64,000 bases of DNA from Atherix ibis. Its lineage: Eukaryota; Arthropoda; Insecta; Diptera; Athericidae. The position numbers and the translations under genes were made by a program. Of this stretch, positions 38,295-50,823 are shown in pieces. The notes under the pieces were generated by a model. That model searched no databases. It was not told the origin of the DNA and saw nothing but the letters and a program-made list of their open reading frames with translations. The stretch's first letter is position 1, and each line of letters starts with the position of its first letter. The DNA lies in contig OY282610.1 in NCBI GenBank assembly GCA_958298945.1, positions 38,385,667 through 38,449,666 on the forward strand. Reading direction: 5' to 3'.

Positions 38295-38316
38295 GGGGGG
38301 GAGAGGGGGGGTGGGG
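38295..38316 (+). other. G-rich tract, possible G-quadruplex
   Basis: G7-AGA-G7-T-G4 on the plus strand, in surroundings that are overwhelmingly A/T. The first G7 can be split, so four runs of at least three G are available. Similar plus-strand G tracts occur at 30,862-30,876 and, less complete, at 35,285-35,309. Confidence 0.6.
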
Positions 38317-41300
38317 TTAGCAAAAGGGAGAAGTATGTTAGTTGAAAACGAAGCGGATGAATTTAAATATTATCTCATAGTACAGAGAGTAATTTTGACA
38401 TGAAAATTCTCATTATATAATACGAGTATCACTTATAATAAGGAGAAAGTTTTTTTTTTTGATTTTTGAAGATTCCTATTTAAATATGAAAAAATTGTAA
38501 AAAAAAAATGTATAATTTTTGAATAATTTTCCTATAAAAACTTTGGCTTAAAAAAATTGTTTACATAAATTTAGAAAAATGTATAAATTTTATAAAAACA
38601 CAAATTTAATAGGTGACTTTTTCTTTTTTTTATATATAAATATAACTATCCGTAGACCAGAGAATTTTTTTTTAAGTAACAGAGCCAAGAGGAGAAGAGC
38701 TTTTTTTGGCACCCTTCAAATTAATAGATTTATTTTGAGAGCTTTGTCATTTTTCCCTTCAGTTGTCTATTATTTTTTATTTTTTGTTGAAAAGATTAAA
38801 TATTATAAATAATTAATATTACTTAATTTTTTATGATAAGTGATAGAAGAAAAAAAAAACAACAATATAATCTATCCGCAAACTTTATTTTTGTACTCTC
38901 CTTAATACGATGACAAATTATGACTGACTACTAAGGCTGGTGTTGGATGGATATTAAAGATTTTTTTTTATTTTTTTTTTAAATAATTAACGTTATAAAT
39001 TTTTTTCCAATTAGTTGAAAAGAAGTTTTTAAAAGCCTAGGATAAGTTTCGAAGAGAAATCTTTTTTTTTTAAGTAGACAATTTTTTTTATTTATTATTG
39101 CTATAGAAACTAAACCAAAAATTTAGAATTTTATATCAACAAAAAAAAAAACAATTAAGCTAAATTCTATTATTTTGGGGATTGCAGATTAACAATTCGT
39201 AAGCTAGCAATGAACTTTGAATGAATTTAGGGATTGTTTCACAAATAATGGCAATAATAGAAGCTTAGTTTATAACAAAAACATTTTCGGATAATAACCA
39301 TATATAAAAACCATCACTAATACTTTTACTATTTTATCAAAATTTCCTTATACCTATACACCTATACCTGCGGTTGCTACTATAAATAATTTTAATACTT
39401 ATTTACATCCAAAATATATGTGTAAGTATTTCGTTAATACTATACGGATAAGTTATAAGTTTTTTTTGTGTTTTTTTTTTTTTTGTCATAAATATATATA
39501 AATAACTTTTATTTTTAACTATTGTATTTTTGCTATATTTTTTTAACACCTTTTTATTGTCGATTATTATTTTATTCTTTTCACTTATAATACCATCGAA
39601 TCTCTTATCTTTCATTTATTATTTACCATTGTATGCTTGTTTATATGTATTTATTAATATATATGTAGAATTTGCTATAAAAGAAATATTCTTTTAGATA
39701 TTTTCTCTGCAGAATATTGGCAAATATTTTTTGAAGGGTTAATAGAAATATGACATGCCATAAAGGGGTAAGAGGATAAAATGTTGGCTGGTAACAAATT
39801 ATAGAATATGAATGAGAATGACAGGAATGAGGAGGATTTTATATGTGACGATGTCAACTGAGAGTTTAATAATAATTTTTCTCTATATTTGTTGGTTTTT
39901 TGTTGTTGTTTTTTTTTTTTTGTATTTGCCTTTTTGACATTAATTAAGATGGGGAAGGAATTGGAGAGAAAATATTATGGGTATGATAGAGAGAGGAAAA
40001 AAGGGGAATTTATATAGATAGGAAATATGAGATAAACGGTCAGAAAGAGATGATTAGGGGATGATAGAAGAATTCAATAAATTTATTGGTCTTGAAATTC
40101 TCTATACGGTCAATAATCATTTCAACATCCGGTCTATTCAAATGTTCCAAATAGAATTTATATCTTTCGTGAAAAATTTTTCTTAAAAACCTATCGACCC
40201 AAACTGATGAAAACTTTCATTTTCGTTATTTTCATTATAATTTGTAGTTTTTTGTTTTTTAAATATTTTGTTTTTTTTTTTTTTAAATAAAAATTTAGGT
40301 TTTTTTTTTAATAACTAAACTTTTTGTTTCTGATTAGAAATATCAAAAAAATTATGTAAAATTAACAAAATTTTAACCCTGTTTCGCAGGTGTTCTTTTT
40401 TTTTTTGATTTTCTCTTCTCTAGTTTGACTTAACATTTATTATTAAATTTTTTTTCTTTTTCACATATAGATAATATATTATTATTTATATAATTAAAAA
40501 CACTTTCTTTCTTTTAGTATATCATAAATAAATAAACTGTTTGATTTTCTTGTAGATTAATTAAAATAAAAATCAATTTTATTTTTCCTTAAAAAAAAAA
40601 TCAATTTATTTTTTCTCCGTAATACTTAAACTAATACCATCCACTTGATAATGCATTAATTATTATTCAACTGTTATCACTATTTATTTGTAACTCTCTT
40701 TTTGATCAAAGTCGCATTTTATTATATTTTTTCTTCAAAATTTTCATTTTATTTTCCTATCGATTATCTTCGATTTTTCTAATTAATTTTAAGTAAATAC
40801 TTTTTTTTTTTTACTTATTATTGAAAAAGAATAAAAAATTTAATCATATTTAAAAATGGTATAACCAAAATAATGTTGTTATTTATACTTTGCCTCCAAT
40901 TAACTTTATTTACTCTAAAAATAGAACTCATGTGCGATACGGATTTTTTGGGTATGTCAACTCCATACCATGAGTGACTCGAGAGAGAGAAGCTTTTATA
41001 TTTTGAAAAAAGCATTGTTCGAAATGCTTTCACCAATACTTGTCGATTATCTTTTGATATATTGGTTTTACAAATACTAACAAATTCAATTGTAACATAT
41101 TTACAATTTTTTCCCTCTTCTATATACATGTCAACATTATTAAACACAAATACGTACTCGTTTATAAGAGAATATACAAACAATGTAGATTTGTGTGTAT
41201 GAAAATTTCCCCATTTCCGATGAGATTTTTCCATACCGTATCTGGCGTTTTTTACTAAATTGGGGTAGAAAAAAAATTTGTAAATATTTCTCCCCTTTTA

Positions 41301-42680
41301 GATTGCATAAATTGCATAACTATATTTTAAATTATATTTTCTACATAAACGGAATGAATTATAGAGTTTGCTATTCCTGCAAGAAGGACATAGATGCAAA
41401 ATTCTAGTAAAAACAAAAAAAATTAACTTCTTCTACTTAGAGATGTAGATTTTTTTTGAAAACATTGAATGCAGTTTTATTTGCATACAAATTTTATTTG
41501 TCCAAACGTTATTAAAAGAATTATAAAAAAATATATTTTACTAGTCATTAAAGTATAATTCAAATTAATATCTTATATTCACCCCTCTTCCCCCCACCCA
41601 CCTACTCCATATACCAATTTGGAAACAAATAATGGGGAATTTCTGTAAAATACAAGATTTTTGCAAATTAAATACAAAATATTCTATTTAATCAAAAAAG
41701 TAAATTTGATAAACTGTTCAGTTATGAGCATTTATTTATTTGTAAATAATATAATTTTCTTTTAAGGAAAATTTAACGATAAAAACTTTAAAGTATATTT
41801 ATCAAAATAAAGTGTTTTTGTTTGAAAATAAGTGTTTTCGGAAAAATTATAATTTTTTTTTTAAATTGGAGCCAAAATATAATTTTAGTGAAAAGTTTCA
41901 TAGCCTCATAGAAATGCTTGCTCATCAGCAAAGTGTTAGATTAAATGTCTATAGGGAATAACTTTCATATTTATTTATTTTTTTATATCGAATCGTTTAA
42001 AATAATTTCTTATAATTAAAGAAAGAAATATTATAACCAAGGCATCCTCCTCTTATCATATTTTCCAAAAGAAAAAAACCTTTAAGGATGTAGTTAATAT
42101 TTTTTTTTCATATAATGAATACTAATAAGTTAATAAAATTTTTGAATTTTTTATAGAGTCAAAACGCACTTCACATTGAAGAAAAATTTTCCTATTCGCC
42201 TCAAGACCACTAATTTAACATTCACGCTACTAATAACAATAATAATAAAGGTGCATTTATATTGTACTCTTAGTGATACTTTTCGTGTAGAGGAAATTTC
42301 GTTATAAGTTTTAGTATAAATCGTATATTGTTAGAATGGAAAATTTGTTGAGTAAAAAAAAAAAAGAAATAATGTTGATGGAAGTTGAAACTACGCACCC
42401 TTGAAAAGTTAATGAAATAATGACGCAAAAAGTTTACATATAGTGAACTGCTGGAAGGAAAGAAAAAACTAGAATATGAAGAACTCTTGTTAAAAAGGAA
42501 AATATCTACCACTAAATCTTTGTAAAATTAAATTCAGAAAGAAAATGTAGGTCAGTAAAATAATTACAAATACTCCCTAAATGAGTGGAGATACTTCAGT
42601 TTGCTTTTATTATAAGCATTAACTGCATTTTAAGTTTAAAAAAAATGTGTACGACTACAAAGTATATGAGTGAAAAATGT

Positions 42681-42760
42681 ATAATAGTAATTTTTTTTTA
42701 ATTTAAACTGCAGTTTTAGGTAGTGAAAACTGCAGTTTAAATTAAAAAAATTACTATTAT
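42681..42760. repeat. ~36-bp inverted repeat
   Basis: ATAATAGTAATTT...TTTAAACTGCAGTTTT at 42681-42717 is complementary to 42726-42760, apart from a two-base difference in the T/A run. The loop is 8 nt, with a PstI-type CTGCAG core in each arm. Confidence 0.85.
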
Positions 42761-43939
42761 ATATAATTCTTATATGTTTTTTTTTTTTTGCTATTAAAAA
42801 GGTTTCTTTTTATTATTTTAATATGATTTTGTGTTGCTTTTACGTAAATAATCTGTTCATTTAAAATTGAATTTTTATTGTATATTGAAAAATACACTCA
42901 CGGAACTTAAAAATCATAAATTTACGCTGTAAAATTTGAAAATACAATAAAAGAAACAATTCTCGTTCTGATGTCAAAAAAAATGAGAACATCGAATTTT
43001 AGTTTTTATAAAAAGCTTTACAAAAACTCATGAGGAAAATTTGCTGTTCATAATGCACTTGAAAGGATAACAGAGTAATTTCTGACATACTTAAAACTTG
43101 CAAAATTATCCACAACATTACTGAGACATTAATTTTTTCTAAACGTTTTTTTTTTCTTAAACAAGCCCCATACTTTTCGTACACAAAAGTATAACTTTTG
43201 GGGGTTTTTTTTTTCTTCAAAATTTACTAAAATTATAAGTTTGATGAAAAATTAGCGATTCTTTTTATTAATTATTCGAAATTGAAATGTTGGTGATTTG
43301 GCAAAAATGAATTATTATAAAAAAAAATTTTATTTAATTAATATAATTGAAAATAATAGCTTTCTTCTGAGTGATAAACGGATAATATCTTTCTTCTGAT
43401 TTAATAATTTTATGAGAAATGAACCGACTGCATGGGTCGAAACAAAGGGAAATCCTTATTAAAGGAATAATATCTGTAAAATCGGGCCGTGGGAATAATA
43501 TTTCCCATTTTACTAATTCCAAGTAATTCCAGATCGGTTTTGATACATGGGACCTGTCAATCCTCCCAGTCCGGCTGTTTTTTTTTTTCAAAGCTCAATT
43601 CAATCTTATTAGCTGCAGTCGATAACGATTACCAGTGATTGTTTCGGATGGTTTCAGGAGTACCTCAATACCCTTCCTAACTCCTCTTTTTCATTTCTTA
43701 AAGCAAACTAAGAAGATCCACAAAATCTAATCACGTTCAACTAATCGATCTATCTAATCCACAGACTTACAGTTCCCCAATAAAATTATTAGAAGAACGT
43801 ATTTACGATAAAAAATTTATGTCGGAAAATGAATTTTGAATTGGCAGAAAAAATAACCGATTTTAGTTTTGATTTTGTAATATTTTTTTGAACATTATCG
43901 TAAATTTACGATAATCTGAATATATAACATATATTAACG

Positions 43940-44560
43940 ACAGATAATCTATTACCGAAAACTACATTTATTTGGAATATGAAAATTGTCTTGTAGAAAT
44001 ATTTGTAAAATATTGAAATAAGAAAGCTGCTCAGTGACTATCAGTATAGTTCCCATACCAATAGATCCACTGATGATTTGTGGCCAAAAAGTGAATCCAA
44101 ATTTTCCGTTTTCCTTTGGAGAGGGTAGGCTTTTTACTCTTGATATTTCAAAGGCACTTGACATAATTTGCCATCAAATTCTTTTATCGAAAATGGAGTA
44201 GAAGCTCCTTTTCGAGCCATTTAATAAATATTTTTTGGATAGCTACAAGTCTGACGTCCACTAAGTAAATACTAGTATTCCCTTGGGTTCTGTTTTAGAG
44301 CCAACTCTTTTTTCTTATTTTCATAAAAGTACTACTCAATTAATCCACTTTTTGTATGACCACATATTCAATATTACTAAAAATGCAGCAAAATATTAAG
44401 GTTTCCTTGAGCGATGCAAGAAATTTTTCACTCCATCTGATCTAGCCAATGTCCACAAGGCCCCAACTGGAATCATATAACGGGTAGTTTGTAAGTGTTT
44501 AATTTTCATCCGAGCATCTCGGCTGGTATTTCGCTAATAACACATCTAACGTTATCTTAC
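43940..44560 (+). pseudogene. Non-LTR reverse transcriptase relic (CR1/Jockey group)
   Basis: Blocks in the order of a non-LTR RT: LLSDYQYSSHTNRSTDDLW (fits LLSDYQYGFRxNRSTDDLL), LLTLDISKALDIICHQILLS (LDISKAFDxVWHxxLLxKL), then SIPLGSVLEPTLF (GVPQGSVLSPTLF). Later comes KFFTPSDLANVHKAP, matching the thumb segment FFTPSDLATIY. The YADD block is not readable. Frames change and stops are frequent. No RNase H domain is seen. The sequence after 44,560 may be further decayed tail. Confidence 0.8.
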
Positions 44561-44713
44561 AATGCTTCACGTAATTGTTCATAATCGAGCAATTATATTT
44601 AATTCAATTATGAAAATGAGCTGGCAAATGTTCACAACTGAGCAAAAACTATATTGTTGACGTAGACTATAAGTCACAATCAGAACTCTTTTCTTTCAGC
44701 CTTCTTCATTATG

Positions 44714-44755
44714 TTCGAACCTGTTCACCAATTCTGATCTTGGTGAGCAGGTTGG
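44714..44755. repeat. Short imperfect hairpin
   Basis: AACCTGTTCACCA near 44,719 pairs with TGGTGAGCAGGTT near 44,741, with one mismatch, around a 10-nt loop. It lies just downstream of the RT relic. Confidence 0.6.
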
Positions 44756-44909
44756 AACCCTGCTCTTTGTGAGCAAGAGTCAATTCTGTTCTTATAATTC
44801 GGGTGATTTTTTAAGTTTGTGGTTTTCATATTTAAAAGTGTATAAAATTTTTATTTGAGTTGATAAATTGATGCTTGGCATTTACTTCTTAAAGATTATT
44901 TTATTTAAT

Positions 44910-45395
44910 TGTTAGCCACGACTATGTCTTAAGTGTTTCATGCGAAAGGTCCAAATTTGAACGACTTTTTCAAGAATCTCATCTGATATAACGTTAATAC
45001 CACGTGTAATGTTGTCTTCGAAGACGGCAAGTGACGCTGGTTTATTGGCATAGATGAGTGACACAGCCCCATAAAAAATAGTCTACGGACGTCAAATCGC
45101 ACGATCTAGACGGCCAACTCACTCATCGGTCCAAAATGTGAGCTAAATTGCTCACCGAACTAATCTGTCAATATGTCCATTATTTCACGTGCTGTGTGGC
45201 ATGTAACGCCGTTTTGTTAAGACCGCATGTAGGGCAGATGCAGTTTTTATACACTATTTTGGGTAAAAAAAAATTTCGAAATTATCGAGCGATAGCGGGT
45301 GTTATTGATGGTAACGCTGCGGCCAGCGTCATCATAAACCGCACCAAGCAGTACATTTTTCGGGGTGCAATGACAGTTCTTGTTTTGATAAATAA
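44910..45395 (-). pseudogene. DD41D-type transposase, group B, 3' half
   Basis: On the minus strand: LHPEKCTAWCG, then DDAGRSVTINNTRYRSIISK, then GVTCHTAREIMDILTD (the WFQQD part just before it is damaged). A degenerate DNA match to PPRSCDLTPLDYFLWG follows (CTAGATCGTGCGATTTGACG). The 3' coding tail ends near the CGACTATGTCTTAAG stretch at 44,920, matching the ACGTAGTCGT tail of other group B copies. The N-terminal half and first Asp are missing. Confidence 0.8.
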
Positions 45396-47199
45396 TCTTC
45401 TTATAATAATTTGTATATAATTTTAAGGAGATATTTTTTAAATTTAATAAGAAAACAACCCAAACTCTCCGGAAAAGGGGGTCCGAAAATATGAAATTCT
45501 CCTTAAGCTATTTTAAGCCCTTTTAAGTAACTTTTATAAAAAACAAATTTTGTGTAAATATATCCTTTGGCATGGGTGTCGAAATACTTGTGATATTTAC
45601 GTAAATTGAATATTGATCTCATAAAAAACTATTATTATTTTTAATTGAATAATATTTTTTATATTTTTGGTTGTAAATAAAATAATTGTTAAATATTTAC
45701 ACTGTTAAATGGAAAATAGAATCGTTTATATTATTTCGATTTAAGAAACTCACAACAAAATTGTACTAAATTCACAAAAATATTTATCAAAAAAAAAAAA
45801 AAAAAATAATTATAATAAAAATGGGGCATCAAATTGTTACTAAAATTAATTTTCCTATTAGCCCTGAAATTTTATCAGACACACTTGAAATTGGAACATT
45901 TATTATAACAAATTAGAATACTCTGAATGTTATCACACTATTCGAATAATCAAACAGCGACGATATTATTCCACGACATATGCTGCCGTTATGCGGGTGT
46001 CACAATTCAACCGATAAGTTTTCCCACCTATGCAGGTGTATTAACTTAATCAAAACGATAAGTTCCAAAAAAAACAAAAAAAAAAACAGAACAAAAACTA
46101 AAATGGCATAAAATAAAATTAATACAAATGAAAAAAACCGAATATTGACAATGAAGAAATTAATTAGAAATAAATGGAAAACTTAATATGTAAAATATAC
46201 CAAAAGTGCACTTACACAGATTTAGATTCACAGCTACAAATGTTAATATTTACATACAAATGAATACTGCTGATATGAAATTACTATCAGGTTTTAACAG
46301 GGTGGCTTTATTAAAACAATAATGGCCGGCTGTATATAGAAATAATTAAATATTCAAGGACAACCGGGCAGAGGACATACAGATACAATAATTAATCAAA
46401 GGAAACGTATGTGTTAATAAAATGCATAGTTTTTTTTGTTGTTTTTTTGCATTAAAAACAAAATTATTTTTACAGAAATTTTTAATCTTATAACTGAAAT
46501 TTTTATATTACAAAAAGTTTACGTTTCGATTAAAAAATGAAATTAAGTAAAAGTTGATTTCCACATTAGAAAAATATGTTAATAAGTAAAATTTTTGTTT
46601 ATTCAAAATTATGGAATTTTCCATTATCAAAAAACGACGTGGGAAACATATTCCATCTTTTTGATATTTTGCTCGGCACAAAGCAATATAAGCTTTTCTG
46701 TACGAATGACATTTTTATTATTGTACTTTATCAAAATATTTCATATAAAGCAATCGTAAAGATTTATATCTACGAAATAAATAGCAAGAACGTAGTTTTT
46801 GAGTAATTGTGATTGATGATATTATAGTATTGTTATTTTGAATCATATTAAATTCACCCTTTTTGAGCATTTGCTGTTTAAAGCTGTTTTTAGATTATTG
46901 TTTGCTTTTGCTGTTATTTTTTTATATATAAAATTACGAATAGTATTTAATTGATTGTTAGATGATTTTTATATAACAATCGATTTGTTTAGAATTGAGC
47001 AAAATTAAAACTTCAAAAGCATTTGTGAGCAAATACAAAATATTTTAACAATTAAAAAGGAATTTTTAATTACAATAAAAAAAAACTGTTTTGGTTGACG
47101 AAAATCTGACGAAAAAAAAATTATTTGTTTTAGACAAATTTAAGGATTATATATAGAGGATAATATCAGCTATATGGCCGGTTTTAACCTTATACAGGA
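45396..47199. other. AT-rich DNA, no gene
   Basis: A patch at 45,950-46,400 is less AT-rich but has no readable domain. The ORF at 46,576-46,806 is Ile/Tyr/Lys-rich and unrecognised. Confidence 0.5.
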
Positions 47200-47269
47200 T
47201 TCAGTAAAACCGCGGATTTAATAATAATGTACGTAGGGTAGCATGAGGTACATATTCTCAAAACCACTT

Positions 47270-48110
47270 CCGCCAATAAGGTCTTTTGTGGTGAATAACC
47301 ATAACTCAGATAATAGTAGTATTAAGGATTTTAGCGAGATCAGGGAATTCCAAATCAAGATGCCATAGTCTCTGGCAATGCAGCAGCAGAGTAGATGCTC
47401 CGACGTTTCATTCTCTTCGGAGCAAAAACGACAGGTTGTTGTGTCAGATGATATCTTAACTGGCCTTTGCTACAGTTTATTGAGTTTAAGGATTTCTACC
47501 GCCCCTTTTTTTTTAAAAAAAAAAGGCGATGATTTTTTAAGAGTGATTCATGCCCGGGAATCACTCTAAAAAAATTATAGCCTTTTTTTAAAAAAAGAGG
47601 GCGACAGAGATCCTTAAAAAGCTCATACCACAGTATGAGCTTTCAATGCCACGTTCTCAAGACCATGTAGTGGCCTCCAGGTGACCATTAGAAGAGTTCT
47701 AGTCCAGTACGTTTGTCTGCTAGTTCATTACCCTGAATACCCCGATGATCTGACACCCATAAAAAAGTTACTTCGTTGTGTTTAGGCAGTTTATGTAGGA
47801 CTATGAAAATATCCCAAACTATCTATATAGCTTGGATTGGACATCAGATGAAACCAAAGCTTTCAGTGCAACTTGGCTGTCTGAGATGATGTTGATGTTT
47901 GCATTACGTAGGCTCCTTCTGATGATACTTTTTCTACCATAACGCTCTATGGCATTTATTTCTGCCGGAAAAATGGATGAGGATTTACCAAGTTCCTTAG
48001 ACAGATAGCCATACGATCCTAATACACGCATTCCAACACCCAGAACCTCTTCTTCGAGCAACGGCCTCCACCCTTCCAATTTAAGCTCTCCGTGAGAACT
48101 ACTTTGAAGG
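47270..48110 (-). pseudogene. Non-LTR ORF2 tail: RNase H plus zinc motif
   Basis: The minus-strand frame at 47,819-48,079 reads GVGMRVLGSYGYLS, IFPAEINAIERYGRKS and INIISDSQVALKALVSSDVQ. These are the RNase H core blocks, including the AExxAI Glu and the SDSQ Asp. The downstream part to about 47,640 is frameshifted. Near 47,380-47,460 the tail reads CRFCSEENETSEHLLCCCIA, a CxxC...H...C motif, then YGILIWNSLI. RNase H plus this tail is typical of the R1/LOA/I group. A 134-bp palindrome (47,485-47,618) lies between the two pieces. Upstream RT is missing. A second copy of the tail lies at 58,940-59,200. Confidence 0.85.
47485..47618. repeat. 134-bp palindrome inside the non-LTR relic
   Basis: TTTAAGGAT...CCGCCC...GAGTGATTC on the left mirrors GAATCACTC...GGGCG...ATCCTTAAA on the right, around TGCCCGGGA at 47551-47559. 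Arms are about 60 bp with several mismatches. An immediately adjacent hairpin pairs AAAGCTCATAC with GTATGAGCTTT. The position between two halves of a formerly continuous ORF suggests an inserted foldback element. Confidence 0.8.
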
Positions 48111-48279
48111 GCGGCTCTGAGTTAGGTGTCTTCGGCATTGCATCTTAGAGATAGTTGGCTTCCATAAATGCTTTAAGTCCGATAAAACTTTAAGATTTTG
48201 GAATATTCAAATGCAAAGGTAGAATAGGTCTAAAAGAGCATCTAGAGCTGTCGTGGAGCAAGTTTTCAGCGTAAATTTG

Positions 48280-48890
48280 GAGATGCCATTAAGATTGGGG
48301 GCAGAATTGTTCGATTTGTCACCATTGGACTTTATTTGTCAGACTATATCAAATATTATATTTACGCTTTATATATTCAAATATCTTACTAGATAGGGTA
48401 ACCCCAATCGGCCATAAATTTATTGGCCAATACCGAACAGGCTTCACTATAGGGAAATCAGCAACATACCAAATTGTCTCCCTGCGGTAGTCGATGGATA
48501 AACTATTGGAATATGCTTATTTAATTCAACACTATAACATAACTTTAAAACCGCTTTTGATACGAGTAGCATAGCAAAGTTAAGACCCTTAATATCTATT
48601 ATAATATTAGAAATCCCAGAAAAATTGCCTAAACTGACCGTGACTATCCGGCAAGAAGACGGACTTTTGTGAGGTCTCTTTATCCTGGCGATGGAAAAAG
48701 AACGGTACAATTCTCATTAAATCTTCCCAATTAAAGGGACATTATCTACCGATTATAAAGAGCAGAGCTGTACGAGAAATCTTTATCAAGATTTAACTGT
48801 GTATTTAATTGTGGTTCAATCTTGGTAAAGGTCTCTCTGAGGTAAAAAAAAAAGTACATGGTAGCAGGGGTGTACCCCCTTTCATCTAAT
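48280..48890 (+). pseudogene. Chimeric repeat, copy A: transposase remnant joined to RT remnant
   Basis: At 48,280-48,340 the DNA matches the third-Asp block of DD41D transposases (TTGTTCGATTTGTCACCATT, giving LFDLSPLDF in one frame). It continues at once into a non-LTR RT: ILLDRVTPIGHKFIGQYRTG, FTIGKSATYQIVSLR, KLLEYAYLI. These fit the ILxxRLxPxxxxIIGxYQxGFRPGKSTxDQI block. Further pieces (EIPEKLPKL, LFILAMEK) are in other frames. It ends at AAGTACATGGTAGCAG near 48,885. The same joined unit lies inverted at 59,603-60,237. Confidence 0.8.
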
Positions 48891-48938
48891 TTCACCCAAT
48901 CAATGTTGCTCATTTATAGAGATTAATCTGTATGCGAA

Positions 48939-49955
48939 ATCGAATATATATGGCTTAGGACGACATCATGTTGTCAAATGGCTTTCAGTAACAAGGCGTT
49001 TAGGATTGACATTTAAGTACAATCCTTTGTGATACTTGAGATTATATCAAAAAGGACTATAGTAATAATGATAATAATTTAGCTGTATAACAAAATATCT
49101 ATATGGGAAAACTAATTACAATAAAAAAAACACCTATGAGGTAGTGGAATTTTTATCCCAGCTTTAGAATATTTATACCAGTTTTAAAATGTTTATATAA
49201 CTTCTAGAATTTGTATAGCAGTTTTAGAATTTTTAAAGCAGTTTTTGTAATTTTGTATCAGTTTTAGAACTTTTATACCAGTTTAAATATAATTTACCAG
49301 TTTTAGACATTTTATGTCATTCACAATTTTTATACCGGTTTACAATTTTTTTTAAACCGTTTTACAATTTTTTTTAGTTTTAAAACATTTATACAAGTTT
49401 TAGAATTTTCATACCAACTTTGAACATATTATACCAGTTTTAGACATGTCATATCAGTTTGAATATTGTTATTCTACGTTTATACATTTTATACGTATTC
49501 TGAAATTTTTATAATAGTTTTCAGAATTTTTATACCAGTTTTAAAATGTTTATATTAGTTTTAGAATTTATTTAGCAGTTTTAGAATTTTTATTCTAGCT
49601 TTAGAACTTTTATATCAGTTTTAGACATTTTATACGAATTTTAGAATTTTTAAAGCAGTTTTTGTAATTTTGCACCAGTTTTAAAATTTCGATTCAAGTT
49701 TTAGAACTTTTATACCAGTTTTAGAATTTCTATATCAGCTTAAGAACTTTTAATCAATTTTTTAATTTTTATACTAGTTTAAGAATTTTTTATACTAGCT
49801 TAAGAAATGTTATACCAGTTTTAGACATGTTATATCAGTTTGAAAATTATTATTTTTCGTTTATACATTTTATACCTATGTTAAAATTTTTATATTAGTT
49901 TTCAGAATTGTTATACCAGTTTTAAAATTTTTTTATCAGTTCTAGAATATCTAAA
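48939..49955 (+). repeat. Leader plus 20-bp minisatellite, copy 2
   Basis: The leader begins AATCGAATATATATGGCTTAGG and matches copy 1 (21,884) through AATAATGATAATAATT, ATCTATATGGGAAAACTAAT and TATCCCAGCTTTAGAA. About 800 bp of degenerate ~20-bp repeats follow, with consensus TTATACCAGTTTTAGAATTT. A small insertion in the leader (CATGTTGTCAAA near 48,970) distinguishes it from copy 1. It ends shortly before the DD41D fragment at 50,060. Confidence 0.9.
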
Positions 49956-50059
49956 TTAATGTAGCGTATTGCCGCCCAAATGCTCCATTGAAAAATAAAT
50001 AATTTCTTTTTTTTTGCTTTTTGCTTTTTAATGTTTTTTTGTTGAGTGCTTAGGCAGCG

Positions 50060-50540
50060 TTGTAATTTCATCGTCGAAAGACTTACACCCGAATAACGAT
50101 TATAAATTATTGAATTTTATTATCAAATTTCGTGCTCTATGAAAAATTCATTTCTTGCACTTCGACAATTTTATGGTGGTCATAATCGACCTACTATGAG
50201 CAAGCAATTGAAGCCATAGTAAGAAATTTTTGCATCAATCTGAATGCTATTTGACATCAAATCACCAACCCTTAGGCGCAGACTGCGTACAGAGAAAAAT
50301 ATTGCTACCGTAGCTTCCAGTGTTGGTGAAGACCACGGTTTGCCCATCGTTCACAGTAATTGGGATTGTTTTACTCGATTATATGGAAGATTTTATGTAA
50401 AGATCCTGGTCTGACAGTATATCTAATACAGCTCGTGCAAGAACTGAAGCCGAACAACCTGCCAAAGCGTCAAATTTTCGGTGATTGGGCCTTAGAACAA
50501 CTTGAAAAAATCCACTTTTTACCATAAATTACGTTCAGCG
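50060..50540 (+). pseudogene. DD41D-type transposase, group B, 5' half
   Basis: Starts in the coding N-terminus (CGAAAGACTTACACCCGAAT, fitting RLTPEQR...IIEFYY). It continues with FLALRQFYGGHNRPT, LRRRLRTEKNIATVASS and a degenerate RRSQQLG...YGRFYVK segment. It then reads ELKPNNLPKRQIFGDWALEQ, which fits ELKPNDxxxRRxFGxWALE, just before the first Asp. It ends at about 50,540, so the entire catalytic core is missing. Several frameshifts are needed to read it. Confidence 0.8.
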
Positions 50541-50823
50541 TAATTGCTCATTTCGCAAATAGTACTTATTTTGATACAAAATATTCTCATCACCATTTGA
50601 AGTAATTATCCTTGAAAAAATAAGAAGTATTCTTTCTACATTAGTGTTCAACTGTAAGGAACTATGAAATATAACAAATTGCTCAATTAAGAATATATGC
50701 GAAATGCATTTTGTTTATAATAATTAAATTTTTAAATGTTACAATTGCTCATTTTTAAGTACGGATTTTTGTTATTTAAAATTAAATTCATAAGTCAAAT
50801 GAGATAAAAGTAACTTTATAGTA

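Larger units (their letters stand above)
33741..43939. other. 10-kb AT-rich gene-free region
   Basis: Mostly A/T homopolymers and low-complexity sequence. It contains G-rich tracts at 35,285-35,309 and 38,295-38,316, a C-rich tract at 41,582-41,606, and hairpins at 35,048-35,091 and 42,681-42,760. The ORF at 40,818-41,234 (minus) and others have composition expected from AT-rich DNA, with no recognisable domain. The segment 43,400-43,760 is less AT-rich and may be decayed non-LTR sequence, since an RT relic follows it. Confidence 0.5.

Noticed and set aside
40818..41234. 138-codon minus-strand open frame, the longest not linked to a transposon
   Set aside because: No ATG context or domain was recognised, the composition follows AT bias, and there is no supporting splice or neighbour evidence. 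Chance is the simplest explanation in this much sequence.
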